A stretch of DNA of 64,000 bases from Lantana camara (GCA_037501455.1 CM074861.1:95457001-95521000), one strand, 5' to 3'. Positions 10,304 to 23,590 are shown, numbered from the stretch's first letter. Translations and numbers: made by a program. Notes: a model not told the origin generated them from the sequence alone.

Positions 10304-11736
10304 TGTTGTATGATTTACTTAAGTTAAAACTAATCGTGTAACTATACACTAACATACACGTAGCACAATAGGATCGAACCCACAGGGAAGGGAAATCAAT
10401 CACTACTCTATATCCTTCTCTATTCTAAAGACCGAACGAAAAGTAATTGTTGTTGTTATCTATTAATCTACTAAACAGAAATTGACAATTAACTAGAATT
10501 AAACGCAAGTAATACTAGAACACATGAATTAACTTCAGTAAACTAAACAGGCAGGGAAAAGTAATGAATCATTCAATCAAGAGTCAATATAATACTCGTC
10601 TAACAAGTGTAATTCTACAACCTACTCACTTATATTTGTATTACCCTCTCTCAAGGTGTAACCAAGTGCTTAATTAGTGTTCAATGTTGCTCTCGCAATC
10701 ACCAATAGTTAATTAAACCGTAGGGATAAGACTAGTGTAATTCAATATTCTAGCGGCTCGGCATGGAATAAGATTACTCTAGGACCACATCTTTTTGTAT
10801 CCTATAACTTACAAGTTACGAAAACTATCTAAATTACCATCAATCTCTCTATCTATAGGCAATTATGCCACATGGTAAGGGTGATCAGGCCATCGCAAGT
10901 TAATTCAAACCTGTTTTCAAACTAAAAATTAACACGTCATTCAAGCATTATTTTCGAACATCTACCATGCATTCATCATCACTCCTCTAGCCCTAGAGAA
11001 TTAGTTACTCATAATTAAAGTAAAACTTATAAAACTAAAGGAAATTGCATTAAAATAATTCATGTTCATCAAATCTAATCAATGTCTCAAAAATAAAAGC
11101 ATAAATATTCAATAATAACTAAAAACGAATCGAACATACAACAACTAATTAAAGCTAAACTCAAAGGAATTAGTTTGATAATTAAAGAAACAATAAAATC
11201 GAAAATCGTTCTAAGAATTCAATCCTTTCGTCTTCTCGAATTCTCTGAAAAACTCCTCTGAAACTCCTTGTCTTCTCTCCAAACCCTAGGTCACGACCTG
11301 GAAGAAAAAGCTCTCTGAAAATGACTCCAAAATGCACTAATATAGTAGCCCAAATAATTCTCTCACCGCCCTAGGTAACGGGCGTTACCTCTCCATGTAC
11401 ATTTATTGTTAACGCCCGTTACTGCTGAAATCGCAATAACAGTTTTATTAGTGGTAACGTTCCTTCTGCACAAGGGAAATGGGCGTTACCCCTCTTCTCT
11501 TGCCAAAAGCTCCACTCCTGTGTCTTGTAACGGGGGTTACTGAATTTGTACTACTAAGTGGTAACGGGGGTTACCACATTTTCCTCCAAAAAATACGTCA
11601 AATTGCTTTGCTTCGCCGTTTCGTAACTCCAACTCTAAAATCACCTAAACGGAGCATAACAAATACATAAATGCATCAAATGGCACAAAAAAATAAACTA
11701 ATTACGCTCAAAATCATGCAATTTATACACTCAACA
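10304..11736 (-). repeat. 5' LTR of Athila-1
   Basis: 1433 bp, plus-strand ends TGTTGTAT and CTCAACA. It aligns along its length with the LTR at 40765-42303. In minus sense it has a palindrome array (11577 to 11373), then a TATA-like site near 11337-11347, then a transcribed-looking leader. It is inserted in the copia A LTR at 11737. Confidence 0.88.
11373..11577. repeat. palindrome array in the Athila-1 LTR
   Basis: 11373-11390: 8-bp arms AGGTAACG around GG. About 11409-11422: TTAACGCCCGTTAC. 11527-11540: arms GTAAC around GGGG. 11558-11577: 8-bp arms GTGGTAAC around GGGG. It lies directly upstream (minus sense) of the TATA-like sequence. Confidence 0.85.
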
Positions 11737-11741
11737 ATATG

Positions 11742-12473
11742 AATGACTTACAAAGTAAGAGATCATCTCGCTTATGCAAGTGTAGGTCCTTTATTGTTTC
11801 TCATATACTTTCACGTGGCACTTGTGCAGCCCCAGCATAAGTCTTGAATAAGCTGTCTTGGGCAACATCCTTTAAGGCTTATACCTAAGACTGCAGAGTT
11901 AGCTCATAAAGCATAAATGGAATCTCAAGTCTAAGGACTACTGAATCACGTCAATGGCTCATGAGATATTTTCTAATATGGAAGTTTCTATTTCCAGAAT
12001 AGAAACTTCCTTTCCCATTTAAGAATCTTCTCACATGGGACACCTTAGTGTACTCATTTAGAATAAACAAGAACCCCTATGTGTTACGCATGTATCAGCT
12101 ATACACTTTGCACCCTATGAAACAAGGTGGTCCTTCTTAAGGGCATGATCACACGAGCAAGCTTGAACGAGTCAATTCAACACTCCCACTGTGTTTTAGA
12201 TTCATTGGCTTGGACTGATTTCTAACTTATGTGATTTAGGGCTCGTTTCATGAACCACTCCTCCTAAACGGTTGAGTCCTATAAATTAATTAGATTAAGA
12301 GAGTTCTTATACATGTGAAGTAAAATTAAACATCCAATCAAATAAGAGCATATAAAAAAGTGTTGCCTTATGATCGAATCAATTCGTTTATTAGTCAAAG
12401 ATTGTCTGTGATATACAAATGGAAAAGTACAAAGCGGATTGTAACATCTGCTTTAAGGGCACTATTCCTAACA
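11742..12473 (-). repeat. 3' LTR remnant of copia A
   Basis: About 730 bp ending CCTAACA at 12473, followed by the polypurine tract (minus sense GGACAAGTGAGAGAT, 12474-12488). Stretches such as the one around 11930 (CTCAAGTCTAAGGAC) match the copia B LTR near 54150. The rest of this LTR was displaced by Athila-1 and lies outside the window. Confidence 0.8.
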
Positions 12474-12489
12474 ATCTCTCACTTGTCCG

Positions 12490-13871
12490 TCAAAGCCACT
12501 CATAAGCTAATATAAGTCCCGTCTTCTCAAGATGACTCTCGAATGCTTGTTGAATTAAAGGTTCAGTCAGTGGTTCTACCACATTCTCTATTGATGTAAC
12601 CCTCTCTATTTGCATATCATCTCGTTTGATGATATCACGGATTAGATGATACTTTCTCCTAATGTGCTTTGTCCATTGGTAAGACCTTGGTTCTTTTGCT
12701 TGAGCAACCGTCCTAGTGTTGTCACAAAATAAAGTTATAGGGTCTTTCATGCTAGGAATGACATTCAACTCTTGAGTGAATTTTCTTACCCAAATACCTT
12801 CCTTAGCTTCATCGTTTGTAGCTAAGTATCCGGTCTCAGTGGTCGAATCTGCAGTGGTCGTTTGCTTGGAACTCTTCCAACTCACTGCTCCACCGTTAAG
12901 GCAGAAAATGTATCCTGGAACTTACTTAAAGTCATCTAAGTCAGATACAAAACTCGTATCACAGAATCCTCTGATGTTTAGATCTTACCGTCCTCTGTAA
13001 ACTAAGAACAAATCCTTAGTTCTTCGTAAGTACTTTAGGGTGTTCTTCATGGCAGTCCAGTGACCTTCTCCAGGGTCAGATTGGAAACGACTTGTAACAC
13101 TAAGTGCATAAGTCACATCCGGTTGAGTACATAGCATTGAATACATTATGCTACTTATTATCAAAGTATAAGATATACGAGTCGTTCTGTTCTTCTCAAG
13201 ATCATATTTAGGACACATCTTCTTTGAAGAAGACGTTCCTATACTCATTGGAAGCTTGTCTTTATTGGAATCGTCCATTCTGAATCATTTCAGTACTTTG
13301 TCTATGTACATTGATTTTGATAGTCCTATTAATCTTTTAGATCTATCTGTATAAATCTTAATGCCGAGGATATACGACGCATCACCAAGATCCTTCATCT
13401 GGAATTGGTTCGATAACCAAGACGTGGTAACTTTCATGTCATTCTTCGAATTCCCAATTAGAAGAATGTCATCCACATAAAGCACCAAGAATTGCACTGA
13501 AGTCTCTGACCCCTTACTATAGACGCAGAACTCATTCATATTTTAAATGAAGCCAAACGCTTTGATTGCTTCATTAAAATGAATGTTCCAATTCCTAGAA
13601 GCCTGTTTCAATCCATAGATTGATTTTTGGAGTTTGCGAACCTTTTTCTCACTCCCACTGAGTGTGAAACCTATGGGCTGGCCCATATAAATGTCTTTAT
13701 CAATGTCTCTATTGAGAAAAGCAATTTTCACATCCATTTACCATATCTCATAGTCATAAGACGCTGCTATGGAAGTATGATTCAAATAGACTTTTGCATT
13801 GCAACCAACAAGAAGGTTTCATCAACGTCTATGGATGGCCTTTGAGTAAATGCTTTGGCAATGAGTCTTGC
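12490..13871 (-). pseudogene. copia A pol, RT core and RNase H part, with in-frame stops
   Basis: Four minus-strand segments (13543-13737, 13285-13539, 12985-13278, 12490-12885) lie in one frame, separated by single stops. They carry the RT approach MDVKIAFLN, the polymerase motif VLYVDDILLIGN, a GIKIY segment, and RNase H with SWKSSKQTTTADS and a KHIRRKYHLIRDI helix. One stop (after VLK, near 13285) is TGA where copia B has an arginine codon. These enzymes copy element RNA into DNA in the family; this copy is inactive. Confidence 0.88.
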
Positions 13872-16800
13872 TGTAACACCCCTCATTTCCGGAATAGGAC
13901 AAGACATCGTTACGTGTGAATTTCGGAGTTACACGTCTTATTTACTAATTTATAATTTCGGATTTTATCAAACTTAATTGCTTCTTTATGAAATATGTGC
14001 TTATATGTGAAATTGTGAGGCCTTTGCATGATTTAAGAAAGATCAAGAGGATTTAATTGAATTTTGTTTAGAAATTAGGGTGTTTAATTGCGTACCATAA
14101 TTTTTCCAAAGGAGTACATTGTGAATAAATAGAAAATTGGACAGATTACTTCCTAATAATCCACGTACATGACTCCTAAGCCTCCACCTTTCACTTTCTG
14201 AATTCAGATTAAAATAAAACAGAAAGCTACTCCTTTTTCTCGTTTCCATAGACATCCGATTCCATAATTTCATCTCTTGCAATTGAAGAACAAGAAAACA
14301 TCAGCTCTTAAGTATCATAAGCAGCAGCACCGAACTCCATCTTCATCACCTCTTCACGTGCGCCACCTCCATCGGTCCTTCTTTTATTTTTTCCTTGAAT
14401 TCTAGCGACAACAAAGTAAAGGCAGCAACCTTAATTATCTTCCCTTTCTTCTTCGAACAAGACTATGATGCTTTAACCATTCAAGTAGTATTGAAATAGT
14501 CTGATTTGTTGGAATTTTTGCAAATTATGATGGGATGGAAACCTGAGATAAGAGTTATATACTTGCATACGGTTAGACTAGATTGGGAGATAGATTCCTT
14601 GATGAATTCATGACTTTCGTTAGTTTAAATTCTGAGATGATGAACAAGTTGATGAAATTTGTGATTCTGATAGTTTCGAAAGCCTGGACTATTAGATTTT
14701 TAAGTGTTTATATGCTTATGAGTGATTTAGTCCTATCTTAGCATGAGTTCTTCGTTTTTTGCTTATGTGACAAAATGACTGAAGAAGTTTCAAATGTAAA
14801 TTTCGAGCTCATGCGATGTCTTTTTCAAAAACAGTTTTACCTGGAGATTAATAACATATTAAAGTATATATCTCCCAAATTTCGTAATTATCCGAGCTCG
14901 TTTGATACCTCTAAAAAAATCCCGAAAGAGACTGTTATCCCCTGTTTCTCCCTGTTTTCAATTCTGAAAGTGCAGACTAATCAGAAGGACTAAACATTTG
15001 AATTTTGAGAAACTATTTTCAGTACCTATATGTGTTGGGAATGTCCCTGTAAAATTTCATAATTTTCTAACTTTGTTTGATATGGTAAACAGACCTGTTT
15101 TGAAAGGCGTCACTGCAGCAGAGTTGCTGTGTTGTAGTGACTTTGAGCAAAAATCTGTAATTTTACAGAATATATAAAAGTTTAGGCATGTATATCTGAT
15201 TCTTTGTGTGGTATACTTGTTTATAAATATTGTGGGTAAGATTAGGGGATTAGTTTTGATGTCTTCAGACGAATTTCACTTGATTAAAAGAGTGGAGTAC
15301 ATAAACCGAAACTTTGACAGCTTATATGCAAAGAATTCAGATGTAAATTTCGTACTCATACGACCTCGGTTTTCAAAACAGTTTTAACTGGATATTACTA
15401 GTATATTAAGGTTTATTTCTGCCGAATTTTATGTTAATCCGAGTTCATTTGATACCCGTGAAAATATCAAAACCACCCAGTTCTCCCCTGTTTTCTGGTC
15501 TAGACTAATGGCTTGAGAAAAGTGAATAAATGTAAGAATTTCTCAAAACTGTTTTATTGGAGTATTTATGAATGTATCGAATATATCCGCGTAAACTTTC
15601 AGATTAATCCGACTTCATTTGACAGGGTAACGGTAAACCTTTTGGAAATGTGTTTCTGTACTGATAATTCTGTTTTTCATCGAATTTGCTCTATAATCTG
15701 TATTAATACAGAAACATCTAGGAATTTCGACCTATACCATTTGAAAGACATGGTTATCTAATTTACTAGGAATTTTATAGTTTGTTAAAATACCATCCTA
15801 GCAAAAAGTTATGACGAATTTTCCACAACGTGTGCATGAATAAAGTTTCTACACAAATGTGCTTGTATGAATGTTGCATGAACTTGTTGTTATACCTGCC
15901 TTAGCTCGTTTCCTTGGTTTTCAAAGTATCTATTCTAGATTTTCAGCCACATACATGCTACTTTGTATATGATATAACACTATGATATGTCTAATTGTAT
16001 TATGTGGCATTAATCATACATATAAACATGTTCATGCCATTTTATGACTTTTATTAGATCTTATCCCGTCTTATGACATTGCACATCATTGTCGAGCGTC
16101 CTTATTTGGTCTTATTAGAGTATAATGTCACCCGTACATGCTTCTTATGTTTAGGTGATCCTCCCGAGGATCCGATCTTTTAGGTTATCTCATTCTCCTA
16201 CCTTTTTGTCGAGGTCATCCAGGTGAGGTTATCTTCTTGCTATAACCAATAACCTATACCTATACAACCTACATGAATTGGTTTTGCTCCTCACTTGTGG
16301 CCTATTATATGTATATGTATACTATAATAGATACGTGATTGACTACCATATTCTTGACTTTATTAAAAACGTATTGCAAGTATCGAATGGGTAATACATA
16401 TATGTTCTCAAGTGAGTTCATGACTTCAAACAAATGAAATGAAAGTGTTTTACATCCATTAAATGAACGAGTTATTGTCAAATGAATCCTCAATGGTTTA
16501 TTTCCATTGGGAAGGGATCCGAGGCAACGTATATGAGGTTATCCGGGGAGGCAACGGGCCAACGGAGAACCTTAATTGCGACATCTACGGGGGCCCATAT
16601 TATCATCGGAGGTAGTTGATAATGCGTATCTACTGTGACCGGTACGCCGAAGGAGCATAGTACCGAAAGGGGCTGTGACTCGAGTGTTATTGGATAGCAA
16701 GGGCCTAATTAACCTTTCCGTCACCTGGAGGAAGAACGAAGGATTTCTTGATAATGTTATTGATCGTGTTTGATTGTGGAGTAAAGGTTAGAGAATAGAA

Positions 16801-17504
16801 TAACTCGGTGCCAAACTGATTGGTCGAAAAACCTTAAGTCGATATAGGCCTATTGTTCTTGAATCTAAAATGATTGTATCGATATTAGAAGATAAAAAGG
16901 GGACTATACCGGGTCAAGGTAATTGCATTGTATTGTATTGCATATCTCTTCTCTTGCATTATATGGCTTATATATTGTGTCCGCCTCACCAGTCACTCAA
17001 TTGACTTTCTTTCTCTCTCTTTCTTGTTCCTTTTATTAGTTGCAGTTGGAGTCGACTAGGCGCCGTGTGTGTCTAGTCCTTTTCTCTTTAGAGTTGAGTC
17101 CAACTAGGATTACTGTGAGTCCTTTAGCTTACTTTAGTTAATGGCAGGTAAATTAATGACATATGTTGAATGCTGCTATAATTTTGATAACCGTAGCCTA
17201 TGCGGCCTTGCTGTAGGATGTCTATTTTGGCCCGCGTAACTTACTTATATATATATCGTTATGAAGTTTGAATTATCATGCTATAAATATTATCGGTCTA
17301 TGACCACTGCTTGTTTAAATCTTTATTCGCTTCCGTTAGTGTATGCTTTCTCTGACGACAGTATGTATAGTATGTCCTAATTAGTCGTGGGTCTTGGATG
17401 TCTCCCGTTCGCTAGTGCTTGGTGTGTATACGGATTACCCATTTCGTATATGTACTATGTACTAATACGGGGGGATGTGATGGCTCTACGTTCGGGGCGT
17501 CACA
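13872..17504 (+). mobile_element. solo LTR, 3.6 kb, TGTAACACCCC...GGGGCGTCACA
   Basis: Starts TGTAACACCCC and ends GGGGCGTCACA, with CTTGC before and CTTAC after (one mismatch in the 5-bp target duplication). It splits the copia A RT frame exactly, and no primer site or internal domain is present, so it is a solo LTR left by recombination. Orientation is inferred from the order of segments shared with the LTRs at 24597 and 28043. It holds one 7-bp-arm palindrome (16157-16172, GATCCTC around CC) and a degenerate internal repeat. Confidence 0.85.
14790..15660 (+). repeat. three degenerate repeats inside the 13.9-17.5 kb solo LTR
   Basis: Related segments begin near 14790, 15335 and 15535. Each has a TTTCGNNCTCAT or TTTCTCAAAA-like start, ACAGTTTTA-CTGGA-like middle, and NAATCCGA-TTCATTTGAYA near the end. 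They are diverged and of unequal spacing. No coding potential is evident. Confidence 0.5.
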
Positions 17505-19085
17505 CTTACCTTGTATGCTGCAATACGACCATCTACTCCAAGTTTTTGCTTAAACATCCATTTGCACCCTATGGATTTTATCCCACCAGGTGGATTCACT
17601 AAGGTCCAAACTTGGTTAGAGTACATGGAGTCCATCTCGGATTTCATGGCTTGTATCCACTGCTCAGAATTCGAGTTTGATAGTGCCACCTCATATGTTA
17701 GTGGATCCTTATCCACTTGAAAGATTTCATGGAGAATTCCATACCATCTGTCAGGCTATCTAGAAACACATTCAGAAAGCCTTAGAGGAGGATTTTTACG
17801 TATATCGAGGTACATAGTTTGCTGTGGGTTTTCAGGCTGGGATGTTTCTTGTGAATGTGGTGTGGGATCTTCTTGAATTTGTTCGAGTTCTACGATCTTG
17901 CCTTTCTACGATCTTGCCCTTCTTTTCCTTAAGGAATAGTTCCTCAAGAAAAGTTTCATTTCATGAAACAAACACCTTTTGTTCAAGAGGATCGTAGAAA
18001 TAGTATCCTATAGATTCCGTAGGATAACCTACAAAGTAACTAAAGGTAGAAAGGGGTTCTAACTAATCTCCCACTGTCCTCTTTACATAAGCAAGACAAC
18101 CCCAAATACTTAAGTAATAATAATTAGGGATTTTACGGTGCCACATTTCATAGGGCATTTGGGGACCGACTTGGAGGGAACAAGATTCAGAATCTTGGTT
18201 TCACATTCTAAGGCATAACCCTAGAATGAAGACGGTAAGTCAGTGAAACTCATCATGGATCAAACCATATCAAGCAAGGTTCGATTTCTTCTCTCAGAAA
18301 CTCTATTTAACTGAGGAGTTCCTGGAGGAGTCCACTAAGAGATAATCCCATTATCTCTGAGATGATTAAGGAACTCGTCACTTAGATACTCGCCACCTTG
18401 ATCAGATTGAAGTGTCTTGATCTTATGACCAGTTTTTTTGTCAACCTCCTTTTGAAATTCTAAGAATTTCTCATAAGCCTCAGATTTATACTTCATTAAT
18501 TATACATAACCATAATGACTAAAGTCGTCAGTGAAGATTATGAAATACTGATACGTTCCGCAAACATCAGAATGGATCAAATCCAAAACCTTAGTGGCGC
18601 GTTCCACACTCCCACTAAATGGAGTTTTAAACATTTTTCCTTTAAGACAGGATTCGCAAGATGTTAACTTCTTAAGTTCATTTTCACAAAACAAACCTAA
18701 GTTAGTTAGCTTGCTAATTCTGTTCTTGGAAATATGTCCTAATCTACCGTGCCATAAAGTTGCTAAGACTTCGTCATCCCTCTTATGTTTTGTTTCTCAT
18801 TGTATATTCAAAATATTGATGTTTTGTGCTAGATAAAGTCCATTATTTAATGTACCAAGTATTGTGGAAGAACTATTCTTCTTAATGTAAAAGCTACCAT
18901 TCTTAATATATATTTCAAAGCCTTCACAATCAAGTATTGGAATCGAAATTATATTAAGGATAATGTTTGGTACATAAAGGACCTTCTTCAAAACTAAAAC
19001 AAAACAGCCTAAATCTAATCTAATTGTGCCTAAAGCTTGAGCCTCAATGCTTGAGCCGTCTCTAATCTTCAAGACACATTCTCTT
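17505..19085 (-). pseudogene. copia A pol, integrase to RT N-terminal part, decayed
   Basis: 17505-17716 encodes the RT N-terminal block (WIQAMKSEMDSMYSNQVWTLV and GCKWMFKQKLG), continuing across the solo LTR into 13871. 18500-18694 encodes the pre-integrase end and first catalytic Asp region (TSCESCLKGK, LDLIHSDVCGTY, TDDFSHYGYV). 18797-19072 is the segment between protease and integrase. Between them many small indels and stops interrupt the frame. A short direct duplication (CTACGATCTTGCC) is visible at about 17893-17925. Confidence 0.85.
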
Positions 19086-19652
19086 CCTTAGAGCCGTCGG
19101 ACCTCAGTTAGCATTTGTACATCATTACAGATATAAGATCCATAACCACCATCAAGTACCCAAGAGTTAGAATTAATAGAAAGATTTACTACAACGAGAA
19201 ACATATTTTTCTTTAGAGTATCCTCGTACTCCTGGCATATTCTCCTCCAATGCCCCGGTTTGCCACAATGGAAGCAAATGTCCTTTCTCTAATCGCATTT
19301 CTTCTTTTTGGATTTTCCATTCTTGATGCCTCCGCTGGACCTAAGGTGTTTCTTCTTCTTTTAGGCTTTCTTGCCCTTGCCTTTAGAAGGTTTAGAAGAA
19401 AATGGAGCCATGACCATCATAAATTTGTTGTCCTTCTTGATCGTGCTTTCAACAGTCACAAGCTGACTAATCAGCTCAGCTACAGTAGCATTTGTATGAT
19501 TCATGTTAATGTTAAGGACAAAGGGGTTAAATGATGGTGGGAGCGAGGCTGCGATAAATCCACTGAAAGCTCCTCTCACAGTGGCATGTCCATGGAGGTA
19601 AGTTTCTTAGTAAGACTAAGAACCTTAAGTTCAAACTTGTGGACACTCGAAC
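19086..19652 (-). pseudogene. copia A gag C-terminal part, zinc knuckle and protease start
   Basis: 19361-19579 encodes the gag segment with PSFNPFVLNINMN and a lysine-rich tail. About 19214-19256 encodes a canonical CX2CX4HX4C knuckle (CFHCGKPGHWRRIC). About 19110-19190 encodes the protease active-site region, where the usual D-S-G is D-G-G. A stop precedes the knuckle. The gag frame is cut at 19653 by a long LTR. Confidence 0.82.
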
Positions 19653-20707
19653 TGTAACAACCCGTAATGGGGCCTGGTTGAAATGGTAAGCTAAAGGCAG
19701 TGGTAAAGCATTTATAGACCATGATCCAACTTTACAAAACCTCATGCATTGCATTTTTATCTGATCAACGTGCTAATATGTGATTTTAGTCGTTAAGGGG
19801 GAATTCTTTACCTTTCACCCTCTTTACTATTCATTTACCGAGCCTACTTTACCCATCTTGTCACTCAAACCATAGAGGTTCATAATCCATGTTTACCAAT
19901 CATTTGAACTTGCTTTCCAAGGTTCAGAGTCCTTTCTTTAGCATTAAGGTCATTTCGGACACTTGCCGTCCAAAGTTACTATTTATTTTGCAAAAGAGTT
20001 TTGATTCGGACACCTTTTACTACTCAAATTTATATTCAAATCGATCCTTGAGTCCATACGAGTCTTTTGAAATCATTCTTGACTTGAAAATCTATTTCAA
20101 ACTTTTTAAAACCCTAATTCACTATTCTTTCTACGAACGGTTTTCGTTAGGAGAACTTCTACTCTTCAAATTTGGATTAAAAGTACTTCTTGATTCATTT
20201 CATGATTTTTAAGATTTATTACATCTCTTCGTTCAAGCCCTAACTCGAGTTTTGAATAAAACGGTTTTAAAAATAAGTTATTATTCATCCTACGTTTCTA
20301 ACTTTTATCGGTAAACCTTTTTATAGTCAATATTGGGCTCAAAATGATTGTCGATTTATTTTATGACATTTTAAAACAATCTGAACTTTCAAATCATGTT
20401 CAGAGGTCGTTTTCCATTCATATTCGTTTAAAACGTTCAAATTTCTATTCTTTAAAACTAATATATTATTCTGACGGTAGATCCGTTTTGTTCGAGTAAA
20501 TATTCGTTTCGAAGCTAATTTTTATCCGATTCACATATGCCAACTTCCAACAACTCGTCTTCATATTTACCATATTAAATTACCTAAATACCCTTCATTT
20601 TCCATTTTTATTTAATGCCTAAAGCTAAGCTTACAAGGGAAGCTACTACACTTTTCTCTCCTACCTTTGGAGTTATTTTTATTGCAAAGAGAGGGTCTCC
20701 CAATAAC

Positions 20708-20716
20708 TATAAATAC
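20708..20716 (+). promoter_or_regulatory. TATA box of the 3.9-kb LTR
   Basis: TATAAATAC in a locally GC-richer context, followed by a pyrimidine-rich stretch typical of plant transcription starts. It would place the transcript start near 20740. Inferred. Confidence 0.55.
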
Positions 20717-21489
20717 CACCCTCATTCCATTCAATTCCTTGCTCATATCTTGTGTTCACAAGACCTTTCCCTTTCCCTTCCCCCCCTCCCCCCCAACCCC
20801 ACACATTAGGTTAGTTGTTTTATTTTTTTGTATGCTATAGTTTTATGTTATGTTTTAGTTTAATTTATGTTTTTATGTTATGGTTTATTTATATTATGTT
20901 TAGGTTGGGTCTTAGGGTCTTCTCTAAGCCATATAGGATTTTATTTTATGCATTTATGGTATAGTTTTTATGATATATTTGAATAGTTGTTTATATGATT
21001 TAATTGTTTATAATATGCTATGATATGTTATGAATTAGTTTAATATATGCTATGATCATGCTTTAAGGTTTATATATATTGTATATTGATGTATGTTTAT
21101 GATATTTAAATAATGCTCATGGATGTTATTTAATGGAATAGTATCATATGATCAATTATGTCACAACACGTTACATATTGTTAATTGATTTAATTGTACA
21201 TATTATATGATCAATGCTCATACTGTGCTATGACTTATGTTATGATATGATGTTACATTGTTATATAATTCATATATTATGAATTGATCTTATTTTATGA
21301 CTTGGACTATTGGAATATTGTTTGATCATATCTTACACACTTGATTAGTGTCACACCTTTTAACCTAAGATAGAATAGTACTTTAATTAGACCTGGGAAC
21401 CTTAAGTTATATCTTTTAATCTAGATCACACGTACCTCTAATAATATGAACTTGAACTATAGGTTATAACAATATCATAATTTGTTAGG

Positions 21490-21491
<2 letters not shown>

Positions 21492-21525
<34 letters not shown>
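21492..21525. repeat. (GT)n microsatellite
   Basis: About 17 uninterrupted GT units followed by imperfect GTAT/GTGC units to about 21615. Frames read through it on either strand are repeat artefacts. Confidence 0.97.
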
Positions 21526-21533
<8 letters not shown>

Positions 21534-23578
21534 GCCGTGTGCGTGTGCATGGTGTGCGTATGTGTGCGCGTGTTCCTGTATATGTTCGTGTGTGTGCATG
21601 AGTATGTGTTTAGTGTGTGGGTTTGACCCGACCCCTTTGACCCGATATGTGAATAGTAACTATAAATAGTAGTCATAAATAGTAACCTTGAATAGTAATC
21701 TATAATAGTACTTTTGAATAGTAAAATGAAATAAAATTCAGGATACCTAATTAGACGTTTGCACTTAAGGTTTCCCAACCTCGGGTCTAAAATATCTTTT
21801 CAAAATGAGTTTTCTTTCGTGGATTTATTTCATAACCTTAGGGTTACGATAGGATTCATAATTTGACTAATACTTATTCGGCTTTAGTAAGATCATAGTC
21901 TCACGTTAAGATAGCTCACTTCAACGTGTTTCTTTATGTGATACCTTACCTCTAATGCCTTAGATGGTATTACTCTCATGTGTTATCTCCTTATGTGACT
22001 TCATCATTCATATGCATTATGTAGTGTGGGTCTTAGTTCTTATGTTCACTTTAGTACGTCACTTACAGGAGTTAAAGTTGAGCACTGGGATCCCCAGGGC
22101 ACTGTCTAATCATACTACGCATCTATACCTATTACTAGGTGAGGTTAACTATTTCAAACTGGAACCATGATTCTATCTATAGTATCAAAAATGTTTTCAA
22201 AACCAACACCTAGTTCTTTCAATGCATTACCTTAAACCATTCCCTTACGGGACAACTATTTCATCATCAATCATTTACTTCAGTTATAATTTATTCAAAT
22301 ATCATATATCGTTTCAAATAACCTATTTATTCATCTCATTTATCGTTTCAAATAATCATATTCATTTATTCAAAGTTATCATTCATCGTTTATCGTTTAT
22401 CGTTCATCATCGCATCATTCATACATGTCCTTTACGGACTTCATTATATCAAGCATTCGGATTTACTCCGGATGTTCATTCATATGCAAGCTTTATCATT
22501 CATCGTTATTGGGCCTGACGGTTATGTGTAGAAGTGATGCTCGGGAGGTGAGCACCAATGACATCACTAATACCAGCCATCACCATTAGAAATTGACACC
22601 GACTTTAATCAGAGGTTGGTTAAGTCAGGACAATCTGTTAGAGAAAGGACCGCAAATCCTTATCTCATTCATCGTTTACCGTCATTTAGGGCTAGCTACC
22701 CGAAGTGACACCGGAGAAGGGTGGTGCATGTGTGAATGTTCAAGATGTTCTTGATCTCGGTCTAACATCGCTCATCGTTCATTGTTTTCAAGGAGTAAGG
22801 GTGGAAGATGTCTAGCTTGCGGGCATAAATCATTTTACAAACATTGGTTCATATTTATCAAAGTTATCCTTTACCCCTATCCCTCTTTATTAAAATCATA
22901 TGAACCAAATCGTATCATATGTGTGCGCGTGTGACAGCATCATTTACATATCAAATGTTTTCATAAAGTATTTATCTTTCAAATCATTCTTCAAGGTAAA
23001 ATTTATTCATTTCAAATATCCTTTCATTTCAAGAGTATTCCTTTTAAGTACTCCCTCACTTAGTCACTTTGACAAATACCTCCACCTATTTTCTGGCCTC
23101 ATGGTTTCAGGTCTTACAGCCGCACTCTAGAGGTATCTTGAAGCTCTAGAATGTCTATTTTGCCCGATTCAGGACTTATATGTTATTAATCTATTTTGTG
23201 TCCTGCATTAAGATATATGGCTGCATATGTTCCTAGCTTTATTCTGTAACATGATACACTTCTACTCTACTTACTATATGCTCCCGTGACATTGTCCAAT
23301 TACTTATATCATATCATTACTTGTCTCTTCTACTTAAACGTGACTGTATTGTTCTTCATATGTGTTCATTACTTGACACCACCAAGCATGGATTTAAAAG
23401 TTTCAAATTTTCCTAAATTCTACTGCATTATCATTGAGCATTCATCATGATCTTCATCAACCGTTCGCCGGTGTATTTGTTGAGTGATGGCTTACACCAT
23501 TATTTGATGAGTATATCGGTGCGGGGTTGGAGCATTCCTCTCCATATAGATATAAAATTGGGGCGCTACAGCTCGAGT

Positions 23579-23590
23579 TGGTATCAGAGC
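23579..23590 (+). other. primer-binding site, initiator tRNA-Met (element D)
   Basis: TGGTATCAGAGC, complementary to the 3' end of initiator tRNA-Met, 8 bp after the LTR end. Confidence 0.93.

Larger units (their letters stand above)
1..11736 (-). mobile_element. Athila/Tat-like Ty3/gypsy gag-protease element, copy 1 (Athila-1), left end outside window
   Basis: Minus-strand element whose 5' LTR (10304-11736), tRNA-Asp primer site, decayed gag, protease and 3' non-coding part are present; its 3' LTR lies to the left of the window. A younger element occupies 3263-9389 inside its gag, so the host copy is 1-3262 plus 9390-11736. It is collinear with Athila-2 at 35218-42303. Neither copy has reverse transcriptase, RNase H or integrase between protease and 3' end, so the missing polymerase looks like a family trait. 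The right end is inserted in the 3' LTR of copia A; the flank ATATG is the candidate target duplication, which cannot be checked on the left. Confidence 0.85.
11742..19652 (-). mobile_element. Ty1/copia element A, heavily interrupted
   Basis: Minus-strand copia element in the order LTR remnant, RNase H, reverse transcriptase, integrase, protease, zinc knuckle, gag when read left to right. It is homologous to copia B (52714-59860). Three later insertions cut it: Athila-1 in the LTR, a solo LTR at 13872-17504 in RT, and a long-LTR element at 19653 in gag. The 5' part of gag and the 5' LTR are not seen in the window. Confidence 0.9.
19653..23570 (+). repeat. 5' LTR (3.9 kb) of a short-internal LTR element (element D)
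   Basis: Starts TGTAACAACCC at the break in copia A gag and ends GGGGCGCTACA at 23570; 8 bp further is an initiator tRNA-Met primer site, so it is a plus-strand 5' LTR. It contains a TATAAATA box (20708-20716), a C-rich pyrimidine tract (20760-20800), a GT microsatellite (21492-21525) and TTCATCGTTTATCG-like short repeats near 22280-22420. The 5 bp before it is CGAAC; no matching 3' end was found. Confidence 0.8.

Noticed and set aside
21485..21778. Threonine/histidine-rich minus-strand frame
   Set aside because: It is translation of the GT microsatellite.
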